Part shown: positions 8,702-16,732 of the stretch, piece by piece
How positions within the stretch are numbered: position 1 is the first letter of the stretch
How the letters are laid out: each line of letters starts with the position of its first letter
Source: Anderseniella sp963700895
GTDB taxonomy: Bacteria; Pseudomonadota; Alphaproteobacteria; Rhizobiales; Aestuariivirgaceae
Reading direction: 5' to 3'
Length of the DNA stretch: 64,000 nucleotides
Assembly: GCA_963700895.1 (NCBI GenBank)
Contig: CAVOZI010000018.1
Coordinates: forward strand, 54,400 to 118,399
The notes under the pieces: generated by a model
Seen by the model: the letters and a program-made list of their open reading frames with translations, nothing else
What the model was told of the DNA's origin: nothing
Databases searched by the model: none
Position numbers and translations under genes: made by a program

Positions 8702-9321
8702 ATGCGCCTCCTGTTTATCTCCATGGCTGGTCATTTCGGCGGCACCGAGCGCTGGGCCTCCATGGCGATCGCCGAGCTCGCCGCGCGCGGGCACGAGGTG
8801 TGGATGGCCTGCCCGGACCTGCCGCATGCCGGCCAGTTCATCGCGGCGGACCGGCTGTGGCATGACGGCCTCGCGGGCATGTTCGATACGGCGGGCAAGG
8901 CAAGGCTGGAGGCGTTCTGCCGCGAGCACGCAATCGATGCGCTGATACCGGTCAGCCAGCGGACCTACTTTCCGGCCGGCCAGGTGGCGCGCAAGCTCGG
9001 GCTGGCGTGAGCTGCTGTCGTCGCAGGAGGGCATTTGAGGACGCGGGCGTGCCGGCCTATGCCAGGCTGGTGGGTGGGCATGGCGAGATCATCGTGGATG
9101 GCGAGAATGGATATGTTGCCCACTTCAAGAATCCCGCTCGCGTCGAAAAGGACCTGCAAAGAATTCTGCAAGACGAGGACCCGACGAATACCGGTTTGTG
9201 AGATGCCGAAGCCTGGCGTCGGTTCTTCGACCCATACCGCATGAGTGACAAGCTGGAAGCCATGCTACAGGACGGGTTGTCCATCACAGCCGGGTTGTCC
9301 TCACCCAGCCAACGGCCCTAG
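8702..9321 (+). pseudogene. Glycosyltransferase remnant with central deletion
   Basis: Decayed group-1 glycosyltransferase. The first 102 residues (to the TGA ending at 9010) are a normal N-terminal half-domain, with MAGHFGGTERWASMAIAELA being the usual acceptor-side glycine motif. The C-terminal piece starts around 9043 in another frame. It contains GGHGEIIVDGENGYVAHFKN, a typical donor-domain end, then an in-frame TGA at 9199-9201. The same frame continues AEAWRRFFDPYRMSDKLEAM to the stop at 9321. About 200 residues that should lie between the two parts are absent. A sequencing slip cannot explain that, so this is a real remnant produced by internal deletion. Confidence 0.8.
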
Positions 9322-9322
9322 C

Positions 9323-10049
9323 CTATACTCGATACTGATCTGCCCATTCGCGAAGCGCCAGGTGTGGCGGCAACGTATGCCGATGACAGAGCCGGGCCAG
9401 CCAGTCAGGATGACTGCCGAGAATGCTGATAGGCAAACGATCTACCTTGTGCAGCATCGCCAGCGCCAGACGGTGATTAGCCCAGCCACCGTAGACAAGT
9501 TCTCCATCGCGGGTGATCCAGACGCTGACCTCATCGCGCTCTAGCCCGCCGAGCTCTGCGGACGTCCTATAGCCATTACGGCGGATCGAACTCGCTGACT
9601 TTCCGAAGCGAATTGAAGTAAGTCTCAACGTCCGCTGCGGTCCTGCAACCGCGAGGCCTACCGCCGCTTCGCACCACTTCAAGCATGTCACGGTATTCTT
9701 CTACCTCTTCGAGCGGGGCAGTGTGGCCGCACACCAGCTTGATGGTATCAAAATCCGACAGGAAAGGACTGGCCGGATCGTTGGGACCGTCGAGAGTGCA
9801 TACCTGCCTTGTGAAGCTGCGATCCCAGTCTCCGGACCAGCAAAACCGGAAGTGGGGAAAGCGATGCTTCTGCTTCGTCTCAAGAACGATCTTGCTGAGC
9901 GGTACCTTGACGATCAAGGGGCTGCGGGGCGGCGGCATCAGTTGCGTCTGAATATGGACAGGTAGTCGCAAAAGCACTGCCAACCGGTAAGGCAGACTGA
10001 ACGGCAACCACTTGGCAAGGCCCACCAGTTCGTTCATCAATTTTTTCAT
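9323..10049 (-). pseudogene. Unknown protein with ParB-like C terminus, frameshifted
   Basis: Two overlapping minus-strand frames form one gene. The N-terminal part (from 10049) has hydrophobic start MKKLMNELVGLAKWLPFSLP, then FCWSGDWDRSF and a Thr-Ala-Ala-Asp-Val segment. It runs out at FDPP near 9580. The other frame continues RNGYRTSAELGGLERDEVSV and ends with GELVYGGWANHRLALAMLH, which resembles the nucleotide-binding box of ParB/sulfiredoxin-fold proteins. Removing one base near 9580 joins them. The order GDWD, then T-S/A-A-D/E, then D/G-G-x-x-H-R-L is shared with the intact gene at 13395-14006, so the two are distant relatives. Function is unknown. Confidence 0.6.
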
Positions 10050-10143
10050 TGCGTGCCCGAAAACTTCCCCTCGACCGGATCAAAAGCCCCTAACACGGCG
10101 GTCAGCCTGCTGCAATCGCGCTGGTAAGAGGCGTTGAGGGCAC

Positions 10144-11262
10144 TTGCAGTTTGGCGCCAGCAGTGGTTTTAAACCGGGAATGACACTTGATCCTGCAAAC
10201 CCCGTTGCAGTACGCGACCTATTGCTGACACTAAGCGGTCAAGCGGATGAACTTCCGTACGACATTTTCATTGAGGGGCCTCTTCATGCCCGCAAGGGCG
10301 GCTTGCCCAGCCTGGGAACCGCGCCGTTGCCGGCAAGCCACCCGCGCACCTTCATATACCAGGGTAGATCCGACTCATCGCCCTACCCGTTTGCAATCAA
10401 GATATATGAGCTGGCTTCGGCATTGAACACATCCGACTGGATCCGACACGAGGCCACTGTGCTTGCCCGCCTGCAGAAGGTGGCCGGCTCCCAGGTCGCT
10501 CAACCATTGGCCGGGCGGCTACATGCATTCGATGCCGAGAAGGGCGTGGTCGTCAGTGAATGGATTGGAGGCGGCGATCTCAGAAACTGGCTCACTACAT
10601 TTGGCCGCCTGCCGGGCGCGCGCGCGCGCGGCGTTTCAGCGGCCGGGCAGTGGCTGGCGGCCTACAACCGCGCCATGTCGGGCGCACCAGGCAAGGCGAA
10701 CGCAAGGGCAGAGGTTGCAATCGCACGTGACGTCTATTGTGCCTCGGGCGTTGCCATGAACGACGTCCCTGGCTTGCTCGACTGCCTTGACGAGGCCGCC
10801 GCGCGCCTTGAAGGTGAGACCTGTCTCATTGCCAGCCGGCACGGCGATTTCAGCCCCAACAACTTGCTGATGCCGGGCAAGGCTGGAGGCCTGCGGGCCA
10901 TCGACTTTTCCTTGCCCGTACCCGCGCCGGTAGCGCAGGACGCCGCACAGTTTCTAATCAACCGCTCGGTTCGCCTAGCAGCAGATATCCGTCATGCCGG
11001 TCCCGGTGCCCGAGCCTGGCAGGACTGGGCTGCATACCGGGCCCTTGCGGCAGGCTATGGAGCAGCAGCTGCAGAAGGCGCCTTTCCGGCCCATCTGTTG
11101 TCGCTGTACGCCCTGGTATGGTGTGTGCGGCGCATAATCGGCCTCGAACTCACGTCCCGCCAAGCGAGCCGCACCTGGTATGACCGGCTGGACCGCAAGC
11201 GAGAGCTCACCCGCCACTTGCGGCTGGCGCAGGTTTTTGTAAGGCATCTTGAGCGGCTTTGA
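10144..11262 (+). CDS. Phosphotransferase of the aminoglycoside/choline kinase fold
   Basis: 372-residue kinase-like protein. The catalytic loop is ASRHGDFSPNNLLMPG, with HGDFSPNN as the Brenner motif, and RAIDFSLP replaces the metal-binding DFG/IDxxD motif. An N-terminal lobe with FAIKIYELA could hold the ATP-binding Lys. Such kinases phosphorylate small molecules or sugars. The setting among glycosyl-, sulfo- and methyltransferases suggests a surface-polymer role rather than antibiotic resistance. The frame opens with a TTG at 10144 and the first ATG is at 10180; neither has a convincing ribosome-binding site. A GC dinucleotide run occurs in its middle (about 10616-10630) without disturbing the frame. 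Substrate is not predictable. Confidence 0.7.
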   Translation: MQFGASSGFKPGMTLDPANPVAVRDLLLTLSGQADELPYDIFIEGPLHARKGGLPSLGTAPLPASHPRTFIYQGRSDSSPYPFAIKIYELASALNTSDWIRHEATVLARLQKVAGSQVAQPLAGRLHAFDAEKGVVVSEWIGGGDLRNWLTTFGRLPGARARGVSAAGQWLAAYNRAMSGAPGKANARAEVAIARDVYCASGVAMNDVPGLLDCLDEAAARLEGETCLIASRHGDFSPNNLLMPGKAGGLRAIDFSLPVPAPVAQDAAQFLINRSVRLAADIRHAGPGARAWQDWAAYRALAAGYGAAAAEGAFPAHLLSLYALVWCVRRIIGLELTSRQASRTWYDRLDRKRELTRHLRLAQVFVRHLERL

Positions 11263-11272
11263 TGCCGCCTTT

Positions 11273-11372
11273 GGAGCAACAGCCGTTCATCTTGAACGGC
11301 TAAAGTTGCTCCAGCACTTCGGAATCGAGCAGCTTTATCCGATCAAATGATTCAATCTGACCGGATGATGCT
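11273..11372. repeat. Nested intergenic palindromes, RIME-like
   Basis: Two consecutive dyads fill the gap after the phosphotransferase. The first is nested: outer arms GGAGCAAC (11273-11280) and GTTGCTCC (11305-11312) enclose AGCCGTTCA (11281-11289) and TGAACGGCT (11293-11301). The second pairs the GAGCA...ATCCG region (about 11326-11341) with CCGGATGATGCTC (11361-11373). The pattern resembles the intergenic mosaic palindromes of rhizobial genomes; that comparison is from memory. It probably folds in the transcript end of the upstream gene. Confidence 0.6.
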
Positions 11373-11382
11373 CTAACGCAAA

Positions 11383-11413
11383 GACCCGGACGCCTGATCG
11401 GGCAATCCGGGTC
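11383..11413 (-). terminator. Hairpin downstream of the first EF-hand gene
   Basis: Perfect 8-base arms GACCCGGA (11383-11390) and TCCGGGTC (11406-11413). Read leftward it is followed by TTTGCGTT, a weak T tract. It lies about 45 bases past the stop of the minus-strand EF-hand gene and could end its transcript. Confidence 0.5.
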
Positions 11414-11458
11414 CGCACAGTCTGGTTGCGGAGGCGTTGGAGCCTCCGGCGTCAAGAC

Positions 11459-11677
11459 TTACTTGGCGAGCGTGGCGAACTCGTCAGCATCCAGCTGGCC
11501 GTCGCCATTGGCGTCGGCAGCAGTGAATGCGTCGTCAGCCATGTCCGGCATTGCAGCCTTAGCTTCTTCCATGGAAACGGTGCCGTTGCCATCGGTGTCG
11601 ACAGCAGACATTTCAGCGGCCTGGGCAGCGGAAACAGCCATCAGGGAAACGGCCAGAGCAGCGAGAATCTTCTTCAT
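11459..11677 (-). CDS. Small secreted EF-hand protein A
   Basis: 72-residue protein with a Sec signal peptide ending around AAQA-AEM, leaving about 50 mature residues. Two EF-hand loops are visible: DTDGNGTVSMEE and DANGDGQLDADE. Both have acidic or polar residues at positions 1, 3, 5 and 12, so calcium binding is likely. The mature protein is thus one EF-hand pair and little else. It is a paralogue of the gene 320 bases upstream on the same strand, with the same architecture and the shared core MEEAKAAMPD. Each gene has its own downstream hairpin, so they are probably separate transcripts. Periplasmic calcium buffering or signalling is possible but not shown. Confidence 0.85.
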   Translation of the reverse strand: MKKILAALAVSLMAVSAAQAAEMSAVDTDGNGTVSMEEAKAAMPDMADDAFTAADANGDGQLDADEFATLAK

Positions 11678-11994
11678 TTGAACTGAACTCCAAAGAGATC
11701 TTTAAGCCATGCATCGTCCCGGCACCATGCCGGCGATTGATGAGGGTGGCTCAACGTGTTGCCTCATCTGGACGCGATATCTGCGCCTGCCTGTTGGAAA
11801 ATTTAGGACTGAATTTCTACTTCGCGCTGGCAAAATTGCGGCAAACCGGTGGCGGAACGCCTGAAATCCGACATGGGCGGATGGCGATGTCGCTTTCAGC
11901 AGGCGGCGGACATGCAAAAGGCCCCGCCACAGCGTAGCGAGGCCCGGATTTTATCAATGATCCCGGAAACTTATGTTGCCGGCGAACGCATGTG
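11678..11994. other. Intergenic region between the two EF-hand genes
   Basis: 317 bases without a convincing gene. The right end holds the terminator of EF-hand gene B. The left part must carry the promoter and leader of gene A, but no sigma70-like pair stands out. Short open frames here have no family features. Confidence 0.5.
11916..11944 (-). terminator. Rho-independent terminator of EF-hand gene B
   Basis: On the minus strand GGCCTCGC (11944-11937) pairs with GCGGGGCC (11927-11920), with one G-T pair, followed by TTTT at 11919-11916. It lies about 50 bases past the stop codon. Confidence 0.65.
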
Positions 11995-12213
11995 TCAGCC
12001 CTGGATGTTGGCGAACTCGTCGGCGCTCAGTTCACCGTTCTGGTCGCCGTCGGCAGCCTTGAAGGCGTCATCGGACAGGTCCGGCATGGCGGCCTTGGCC
12101 TCTTCCATCGTCACCGAGCCGTTCTGGTCGGCATCAACGGCGCTGAAGTCGGCGGCGAGAGCCGCGGTCGAGGCGAAACCGGACGCCAGCAGGATTGCGA
12201 GAAACTTTTTCAT
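11995..12213 (-). CDS. Small secreted EF-hand protein B
   Basis: 72 residues with signal peptide MKKFLAILLASGFASTAALA and a mature part holding two EF-hand loops, DADQNGSVTMEE and DGDQNGELSADE. Loop positions 1, 3, 5 and 12 are Asp, Asp/Asn or Glu, consistent with calcium ligation. The core MEEAKAAMPDLSDDAFKAAD is almost the same as in EF-hand protein A, showing a tandem duplication. The two have since diverged in loop residues and signal peptide. No partner protein can be named from the neighbourhood. Confidence 0.85.
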   Translation of the reverse strand: MKKFLAILLASGFASTAALAADFSAVDADQNGSVTMEEAKAAMPDLSDDAFKAADGDQNGELSADEFANIQG

Positions 12214-12516
12214 TGATTGATCTCCAGTCAGACTTTTACCGCCCGCCAGCCCGCCGCATCTGGTTCAACGGCGCCGCCGGCGACGTGTACGCCGTCCACG
12301 GGAGAAAGACTGATCCGCCAATACGGCAAGCGATTGCGGACGGTGGGGAAATAGCGGGACGATTCCGTGATGGAATGTGGCGGACAAAGTAGGTATGTGT
12401 GCTTCGTAGCTTTCACTTGGTAGACCAAAAATACATGGTTATTCGCATCGTGGAGTCATGCAGGTAGGACCCAGCCATTTTCACAATGCTTTTTGTATTC
12501 AGGATCAAATTTCACC
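12214..12516. other. Divergent intergenic region before the sulfotransferase
   Basis: About 300 bases between EF-hand gene B (leftward) and the sulfotransferase (rightward). Base composition falls to more A+T near 12400-12510, as expected for promoters. No operator-like dyad or convincing small gene was found. Confidence 0.4.
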
Positions 12517-13374
12517 ATGACCATGTTGCGTAAGCCCGACTTCATAGTGGCAGGTTGCGCGAAATGTGGAACCACATTCCTGCATGCCGCGCTTGGGAAC
12601 CATCCGGGCCTTTTTCTCACGCAGAGAAAGGCCCTCATGCAGTTTGATCGCCCTGCTGCGGAAGCCCCGCCGATTGAAAGCTATCTTTCCAACTTCTCGA
12701 AGGCACGCCCTAATCAGATCGCAGGGGAAAGCACTCCTTCCTACTCCTACTACCCCGGTGCGCTGGAACGAATTCGCAATGAGATAGGGCCGATCAAAAT
12801 CATCCTGCTTATCCGAAACCCCATACAGCGCGCCCTTTCAGACTATTGGATGCAAGTGCGCAAATGCCGCGATACACTGCCTCTGCGTGAAGCGATGGCA
12901 AGACGTAACATTGAGGATCTCGGTGACTACTACTACCGGCGCTATTCCTACATTGAGCGAAGCAGCTATTCGGCCCAGATCGAGCGGGCGAAAGCGCTCT
13001 TTGGAGGGGACCAAGTTCTCGTCCTTCGCGCAGAGAACCTGCGCAAGCACGCGGTTCCGACCGTCAATGAGGCGATCCAATTCTTGTCCCTCAACCTTCC
13101 AACACTGGAAGATATTCACGTATCCAACAAGGCGCACAACCAGGGCAAGACCGTACGGTTCTCGAGTTTGCAAAAAACGCTTAGCTGGACTCACGCCAGC
13201 TTTGTGCGAAATGGATTGCTGCTGCCAGCAAGAATTGTTGAGTTGGCATCAAAGGCCAACTTCCGAACTGGTGGGCATACGGATATTTCGGCTGCTGATC
13301 ACGACTACATTCGTGACATCCTGCTTGAGCGCGATCCTGGTTTGACGGACTGGTATCCCGAGCTTGGAAGATGA
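12517..13374 (+). CDS. PAPS-dependent sulfotransferase
   Basis: Transfers sulfate from 3'-phosphoadenosine 5'-phosphosulfate, probably to a sugar or lipid of the cell surface. The 5'-phosphosulfate loop is VAGCAKCGTTFLHAALGNHP close to the N terminus. The 3'-phosphate site is IRNPIQRALSDYWMQ near residue 110. Length of about 285 residues fits single-domain bacterial sulfotransferases. No signal peptide or membrane helix is evident. I prefer the ATG at 12517 over an upstream TTG at 12493; a further ATG at 12523 is possible. The G+C content is visibly lower than in flanking housekeeping genes, which agrees with an acquired surface island. Substrate is unknown. Confidence 0.85.
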   Translation: MTMLRKPDFIVAGCAKCGTTFLHAALGNHPGLFLTQRKALMQFDRPAAEAPPIESYLSNFSKARPNQIAGESTPSYSYYPGALERIRNEIGPIKIILLIRNPIQRALSDYWMQVRKCRDTLPLREAMARRNIEDLGDYYYRRYSYIERSSYSAQIERAKALFGGDQVLVLRAENLRKHAVPTVNEAIQFLSLNLPTLEDIHVSNKAHNQGKTVRFSSLQKTLSWTHASFVRNGLLLPARIVELASKANFRTGGHTDISAADHDYIRDILLERDPGLTDWYPELGR

Positions 13375-13394
13375 GGGAACCGGCAGTGGTGAAC

Positions 13395-14006
13395 CTAAGT
13401 TGTTCCAGACCACTGAGCACCGGTGTGCACGACATCAACATCCACGCGGATTTCCTTCACTCCAGCTAATCGCGCAACACAGAGTCGGTGCCTGCCATCT
13501 TCCAACGCGATCCGACCCTCCCTCCCGATATTGACGATCGGTCGATCGATGGGATCGTCGAGATAATTCCCAGTTCGGAATTCGGCATATAGGCTGTCAA
13601 GCAGTGATAGCCTTTGCTGCATTTCAGCACTGGTCGCATACCGGCGAACGGGAACAGACTCCTTGCGATTAACCATCCATCGGTACCACGCTGTGGCTTC
13701 CCATGACTGACCATCAAGGAAATGGAGCTCCAGGGCCTTGTAGAACTCGTAGCGCGCCAGCGGAACCATGCCGCGGCCAGATTCAACTGCCGGCTCGTAT
13801 ACGGAGCACCAATACACTGTCGTGTTCAGCGGCCTGTCCCAGTCCCCGCCCAGGCGGCGGGTCTTTGGCCGCATCAGAATCTGCTGCAAGTCGCGGAACT
13901 CGGGGTATTGGATGTAACCGACATCTCGCGGGTTGAGAACAATCGTTTCGAAGCGGCGTCTGAAAACCGTTTGCAACAACCTGCGCGCCTGGTTGGTTTG
14001 CACCAT
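13395..14006 (-). CDS. Unknown protein with ParB-like DGRHR motif
   Basis: 203 residues, function not recognised. Visible parts: RRLGGDWDRPLN near residue 50, a Tyr/Trp-rich middle, YATSAEMQQRLSLLDSLYAE, then VNIGREGRIALEDGRHRLCV close to the end. The last segment resembles the conserved box of the ParB/sulfiredoxin fold, where Gly-Arg-His-Arg binds nucleotide. The same order of motifs occurs in the broken gene at 9323-10049, so this island carries two members of one family. It is 15 bases upstream-adjacent to a methyltransferase on the same strand and convergent with the sulfotransferase. A role in surface-glycan tailoring is inferred from the location only. Confidence 0.55.
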   Translation of the reverse strand: MVQTNQARRLLQTVFRRRFETIVLNPRDVGYIQYPEFRDLQQILMRPKTRRLGGDWDRPLNTTVYWCSVYEPAVESGRGMVPLARYEFYKALELHFLDGQSWEATAWYRWMVNRKESVPVRRYATSAEMQQRLSLLDSLYAEFRTGNYLDDPIDRPIVNIGREGRIALEDGRHRLCVARLAGVKEIRVDVDVVHTGAQWSGTT

Positions 14007-14021
14007 GAAGGTTGCTTGCCT

Positions 14022-14666
14022 CTACTTACTCGCTGCATGAAACAGCAGCCGATACGGTTCGTTCTTGCTGTGCTTCAGCACCTTGACAGGCGTTACTGTC
14101 CACCCCTTTCCCAATTCGTCACCAAACAGCTCCTCATGCCAGCGCGTGGCATCCTCGACATCGAAGTCGGCAAATGCAGGGGCCGTATGACCACCGTCCA
14201 TGTAGCGCTTGTGCCGGGTGCTGCCTTCTATGAAGAGGTGAGATGTCTTCTCGCCACACGCCTTGAGGATGGCACGCATCGATGCTTCACCTTCAAAGGA
14301 GTAAACTCGGTGCAACACGCTGAGCAGCAGGATGGCGTCCCACCCCGGGCTTGAACGGATCAACTCCGGCGTGACCGAGGCCCGCATAAAGGCGGCACCT
14401 TCCAGCGAGTTCCGGCAAGCGACCTGATGTTCCTTGGAAAACTTCTCTATTCCGACGACGTAGTGTCCGAGACCCGCAAGCATGTTTGCTGTCTGACCGA
14501 TGTTAGTGCCAACATCAAGAATCCAGCTGTGCTCTCGCGGCAAACCGCCGGCGATCAGGCGGTTTCGCTCGTCGAAGGAAGCGTGGCGGGAACCGAAGTT
14601 GAGATAGCGGCGGAACATCTGGAACCTTCTAACAATGCTGTTGCCGAGGCGCCCTACCCTGAGCAC
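14022..14666 (-). CDS. Class I SAM-dependent methyltransferase
   Basis: 214-residue protein whose middle shows motif I WILDVGTNIGQTANMLAGLG and the acidic end of strand 2 in YVVGIEKFSKE. WDAILLLSVLHRVYSFEGEA corresponds to motif IV and the post-motif helix. There is no membrane segment. The enzyme lies between the ParB-like unknown protein and the methyltransferase/P-loop fusion on the same strand, with 15- and about 100-base gaps, so the three may be one operon. Acceptor substrate is unknown; lipid, sugar and small-molecule methylation are all possible. The N-terminal 30 basic residues may not all be real, since an internal ATG lies at residue 17. Confidence 0.7.
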   Translation of the reverse strand: MLRVGRLGNSIVRRFQMFRRYLNFGSRHASFDERNRLIAGGLPREHSWILDVGTNIGQTANMLAGLGHYVVGIEKFSKEHQVACRNSLEGAAFMRASVTPELIRSSPGWDAILLLSVLHRVYSFEGEASMRAILKACGEKTSHLFIEGSTRHKRYMDGGHTAPAFADFDVEDATRWHEELFGDELGKGWTVTPVKVLKHSKNEPYRLLFHAASK

Positions 14667-14767
14667 ACATAGGTCAAGAACGTGAACTTCACAAGATTGT
14701 CACAGTCCGGGGGCGTATGACATGCCATGATGCTTGTCATCTTCTTGGCCACCGAATGGGATCTCGC

Positions 14768-15997
14768 TCAACGGCGCCACACCGGTGACCGACGATCCAA
14801 CTTGCTGACCGCATACCCGCCAGGAGCGTCTGTCTTGACAACCATTGTCTTGGCAAGATTCTTGTGCCGCGCGCAGAACGCCGTCCATTCGTCATAAAAG
14901 GCTGAAAGAAAATCCGGATTAGAATAGTCTTGAAATATGCGACGGTGACGCTTCTTCACGAACATCCTGCTCAGTTCATGCTTGGTTATCCGCTCTCTCA
15001 AGACGGCTTGATCTGCCACCAGCACGAGCGAAGTGATTTTGTCGGCAGCACCAAGAATTTGCAGGGGAATGTCGCGCTCATAGGACTTGATACTACTGAG
15101 ATGAGGCCGCAGCAGATCGTAGTGCACAACCAGCGTGTCAATCCGGCCGGCTGGCAAGTCAAGAAGGTTGGCGTTGCAGAGTGTCATCTTGGCGTTATTC
15201 GCGATGCCCGCCTTCCGCCGCAGCTCACTGTCATGGGCAAGCGCAGCCTGAAACGTAGACTTGCCGACGCTGGTGGGTCCCGCAACAAGAACCAGATGAC
15301 CAATGCGGCGCTTCACCGCTTCTGCAATCCACCGGCCCTTGAACGGTGAACGCATGAAGCGGACAGGTTCGAAAAGTGCAGTGTGCTCATTGAACAGGAT
15401 GCGGATAGCCTCGCGTGGAAACATGAATGTCCGAGAGCCATCGGAATAAAACCTGGAGCGCCCCGTGAAGATTGCAGCTTGGTTCCGTGCTAGCCAACCC
15501 AAGGGAGTTATGGCGCCGGAAAACACGTCGCGATAGTTGGGAGCCGCGAATTCCAGCACCACCTTGTGCGATGCGATTAACATCATCTTGTGCAACGCCT
15601 GAACAGGATCATACATGTGATGAAGTACGTTCAGGCAGGCCACGACGTCGAAGCTTGCAGGCTCAAACGATTGAGCCTCAAACTGACCTTCCAAGTAGGA
15701 TGTTTTTGCGCGGACTACCCGGGCAATCTCGCCCGCCAGTTCGATATTGCCGGAATCCGGATCGATGCCGACCACCTTGCCAGCGCCACGAGCGCTAGCC
15801 TGCAGGCAGAAATAGCCCAAGTTGCTACCAATATCCAGAAACCGAAACCCATCTCGTACTTGATCGAAGAGGATCGGATTGAGATAGCTACGATCATCTC
15901 CTTCGCCCTTCAGACCTGGTGCGATTGTCTGATATCGAAGGTTACGCCGCTCTGCCAAAGCCTTCAACTGCTCGATCTGGTGCGCTGATAGTTCCAT
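14768..15997 (-). CDS. Fusion: methyltransferase domain plus P-loop kinase-like domain
   Basis: About 409 residues in one intact frame. Residues up to about 210 are a class I methyltransferase with motif I FRFLDIGSNLGYFCLQASAR and the motif-IV region FDVVACLNVLHHMYDPVQAL. After a linker of about 30 residues a second domain starts with LVLVAGPTSVGKSTFQAALA, where GPTSVGKS is a Walker A loop. It continues with VVHYDLLRP, a possible acidic Walker B-like segment, and an Arg/Lys-rich part. I start at the ATG at 15997; a TTG at 16036 would add 13 residues. The pairing of these two domains is one I do not recognise. It probably modifies and phosphorylates or transfers groups on one surface molecule, but that is a guess. 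Confidence 0.6.
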   Translation of the reverse strand: MELSAHQIEQLKALAERRNLRYQTIAPGLKGEGDDRSYLNPILFDQVRDGFRFLDIGSNLGYFCLQASARGAGKVVGIDPDSGNIELAGEIARVVRAKTSYLEGQFEAQSFEPASFDVVACLNVLHHMYDPVQALHKMMLIASHKVVLEFAAPNYRDVFSGAITPLGWLARNQAAIFTGRSRFYSDGSRTFMFPREAIRILFNEHTALFEPVRFMRSPFKGRWIAEAVKRRIGHLVLVAGPTSVGKSTFQAALAHDSELRRKAGIANNAKMTLCNANLLDLPAGRIDTLVVHYDLLRPHLSSIKSYERDIPLQILGAADKITSLVLVADQAVLRERITKHELSRMFVKKRHRRIFQDYSNPDFLSAFYDEWTAFCARHKNLAKTMVVKTDAPGGYAVSKLDRRSPVWRR

Positions 15998-16120
15998 GCC
16001 TTGCCGGGGATGCTGGATAAACGGGCGAGCTTCCAAGAATGAGTGTTGCGCGCTTCGGTGATTGGTTGCACGGAACTAACCCAGTTGGACATGCTATGTC
16101 CACCAAAAGCGCATCCCCCC

Positions 16121-16486
16121 TCAAAACCCCAGCGGCATGAGCCGGTAGCCCTGGTCGGTGCGATAGCCAAGGCCGTCGTGGCGGGTGCGGAAGCAGGACT
16201 CCTTGGCCTTGCGGCGGGTGAAGAACACAGAACACAGGCTGCCGGTTTCCTGGTCGATGCGCCACTGGCCGAAAAGCTGCTTGCCGGATGAGGCGATCAT
16301 GCGCATTCCGCCGTCCTCACGATAGATGATGCGGCCGGAAAAGCGGCCACGGAACGACAGTTCGGTATCGACCAGTTCGCGCTATATGTCGGGGGCGGTC
16401 ATCCACTCTGCGGCACTGGCCGGCGTGGAGGCTGCCAGGCCCGATACGGCAAGCCCGGCAAGGGCAATCAGCAACGGCATTCTCAT
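16121..16486 (-). pseudogene. Secreted protein with in-frame amber stop
   Basis: Reading from the ATG at 16486 gives a clean signal peptide (MPLLIALAGLAVSGLAAS) and the start of a mature protein, then TAG at codon 35 (16384-16382). Past it the same frame runs uninterrupted for 87 more codons. These include RELVDTELSFRGRFSGRIIY, GKQLFGQWRIDQETGSLCS and TRRKAKESCFRTRHDG, and end at 16121. The coding character of the downstream part and the exact frame match show this was one 121-residue secreted protein. A single C-to-T change of a CAG codon would produce the stop. It resembles small periplasmic DUF-type proteins of Hyphomicrobiales; no function can be given. An internal restart at 16306 would lack the signal peptide. 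Confidence 0.6.
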
Positions 16487-16732
16487 CGTCTAAGGCTCCC
16501 GGCCATTTCGGGCGCCCGGACCGGTCATGCCATGAGGCAGTCAGTCTTCTTGTTGTTCGTCATCCGGCCATGCAAGGCGCCAGGGTTTCAGTTTCTCCTC
16601 GAACCTGCCCGGGTGAAGCCGTCCGCGTCCGTGCAGAGCGTCACCCGGCAAACAATCGCCTGAAGAGAAATGATCCCCCTGATTGATTAACGCTTCGTTG
16701 CCAGGCCCGGCAATTGCCGGTACGCCGCCGGC

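Noticed and set aside
9199..9201. In-frame TGA read as selenocysteine
   Set aside because: The gene has already lost its central domain, no SECIS-like hairpin follows, and glycosyltransferases do not use selenocysteine.
10616..10630. GC dinucleotide run, possible Z-DNA or phase-variation tract
   Set aside because: It is only about seven units, lies inside an intact coding frame, and is explained by Ala/Arg codons.
16382..16384. TAG as pyrrolysine or systematic amber recoding
   Set aside because: Intact genes in the window, such as hpaB neighbours and hutU, end normally, and no pyrrolysine genes are seen; mutation or base error is simpler.
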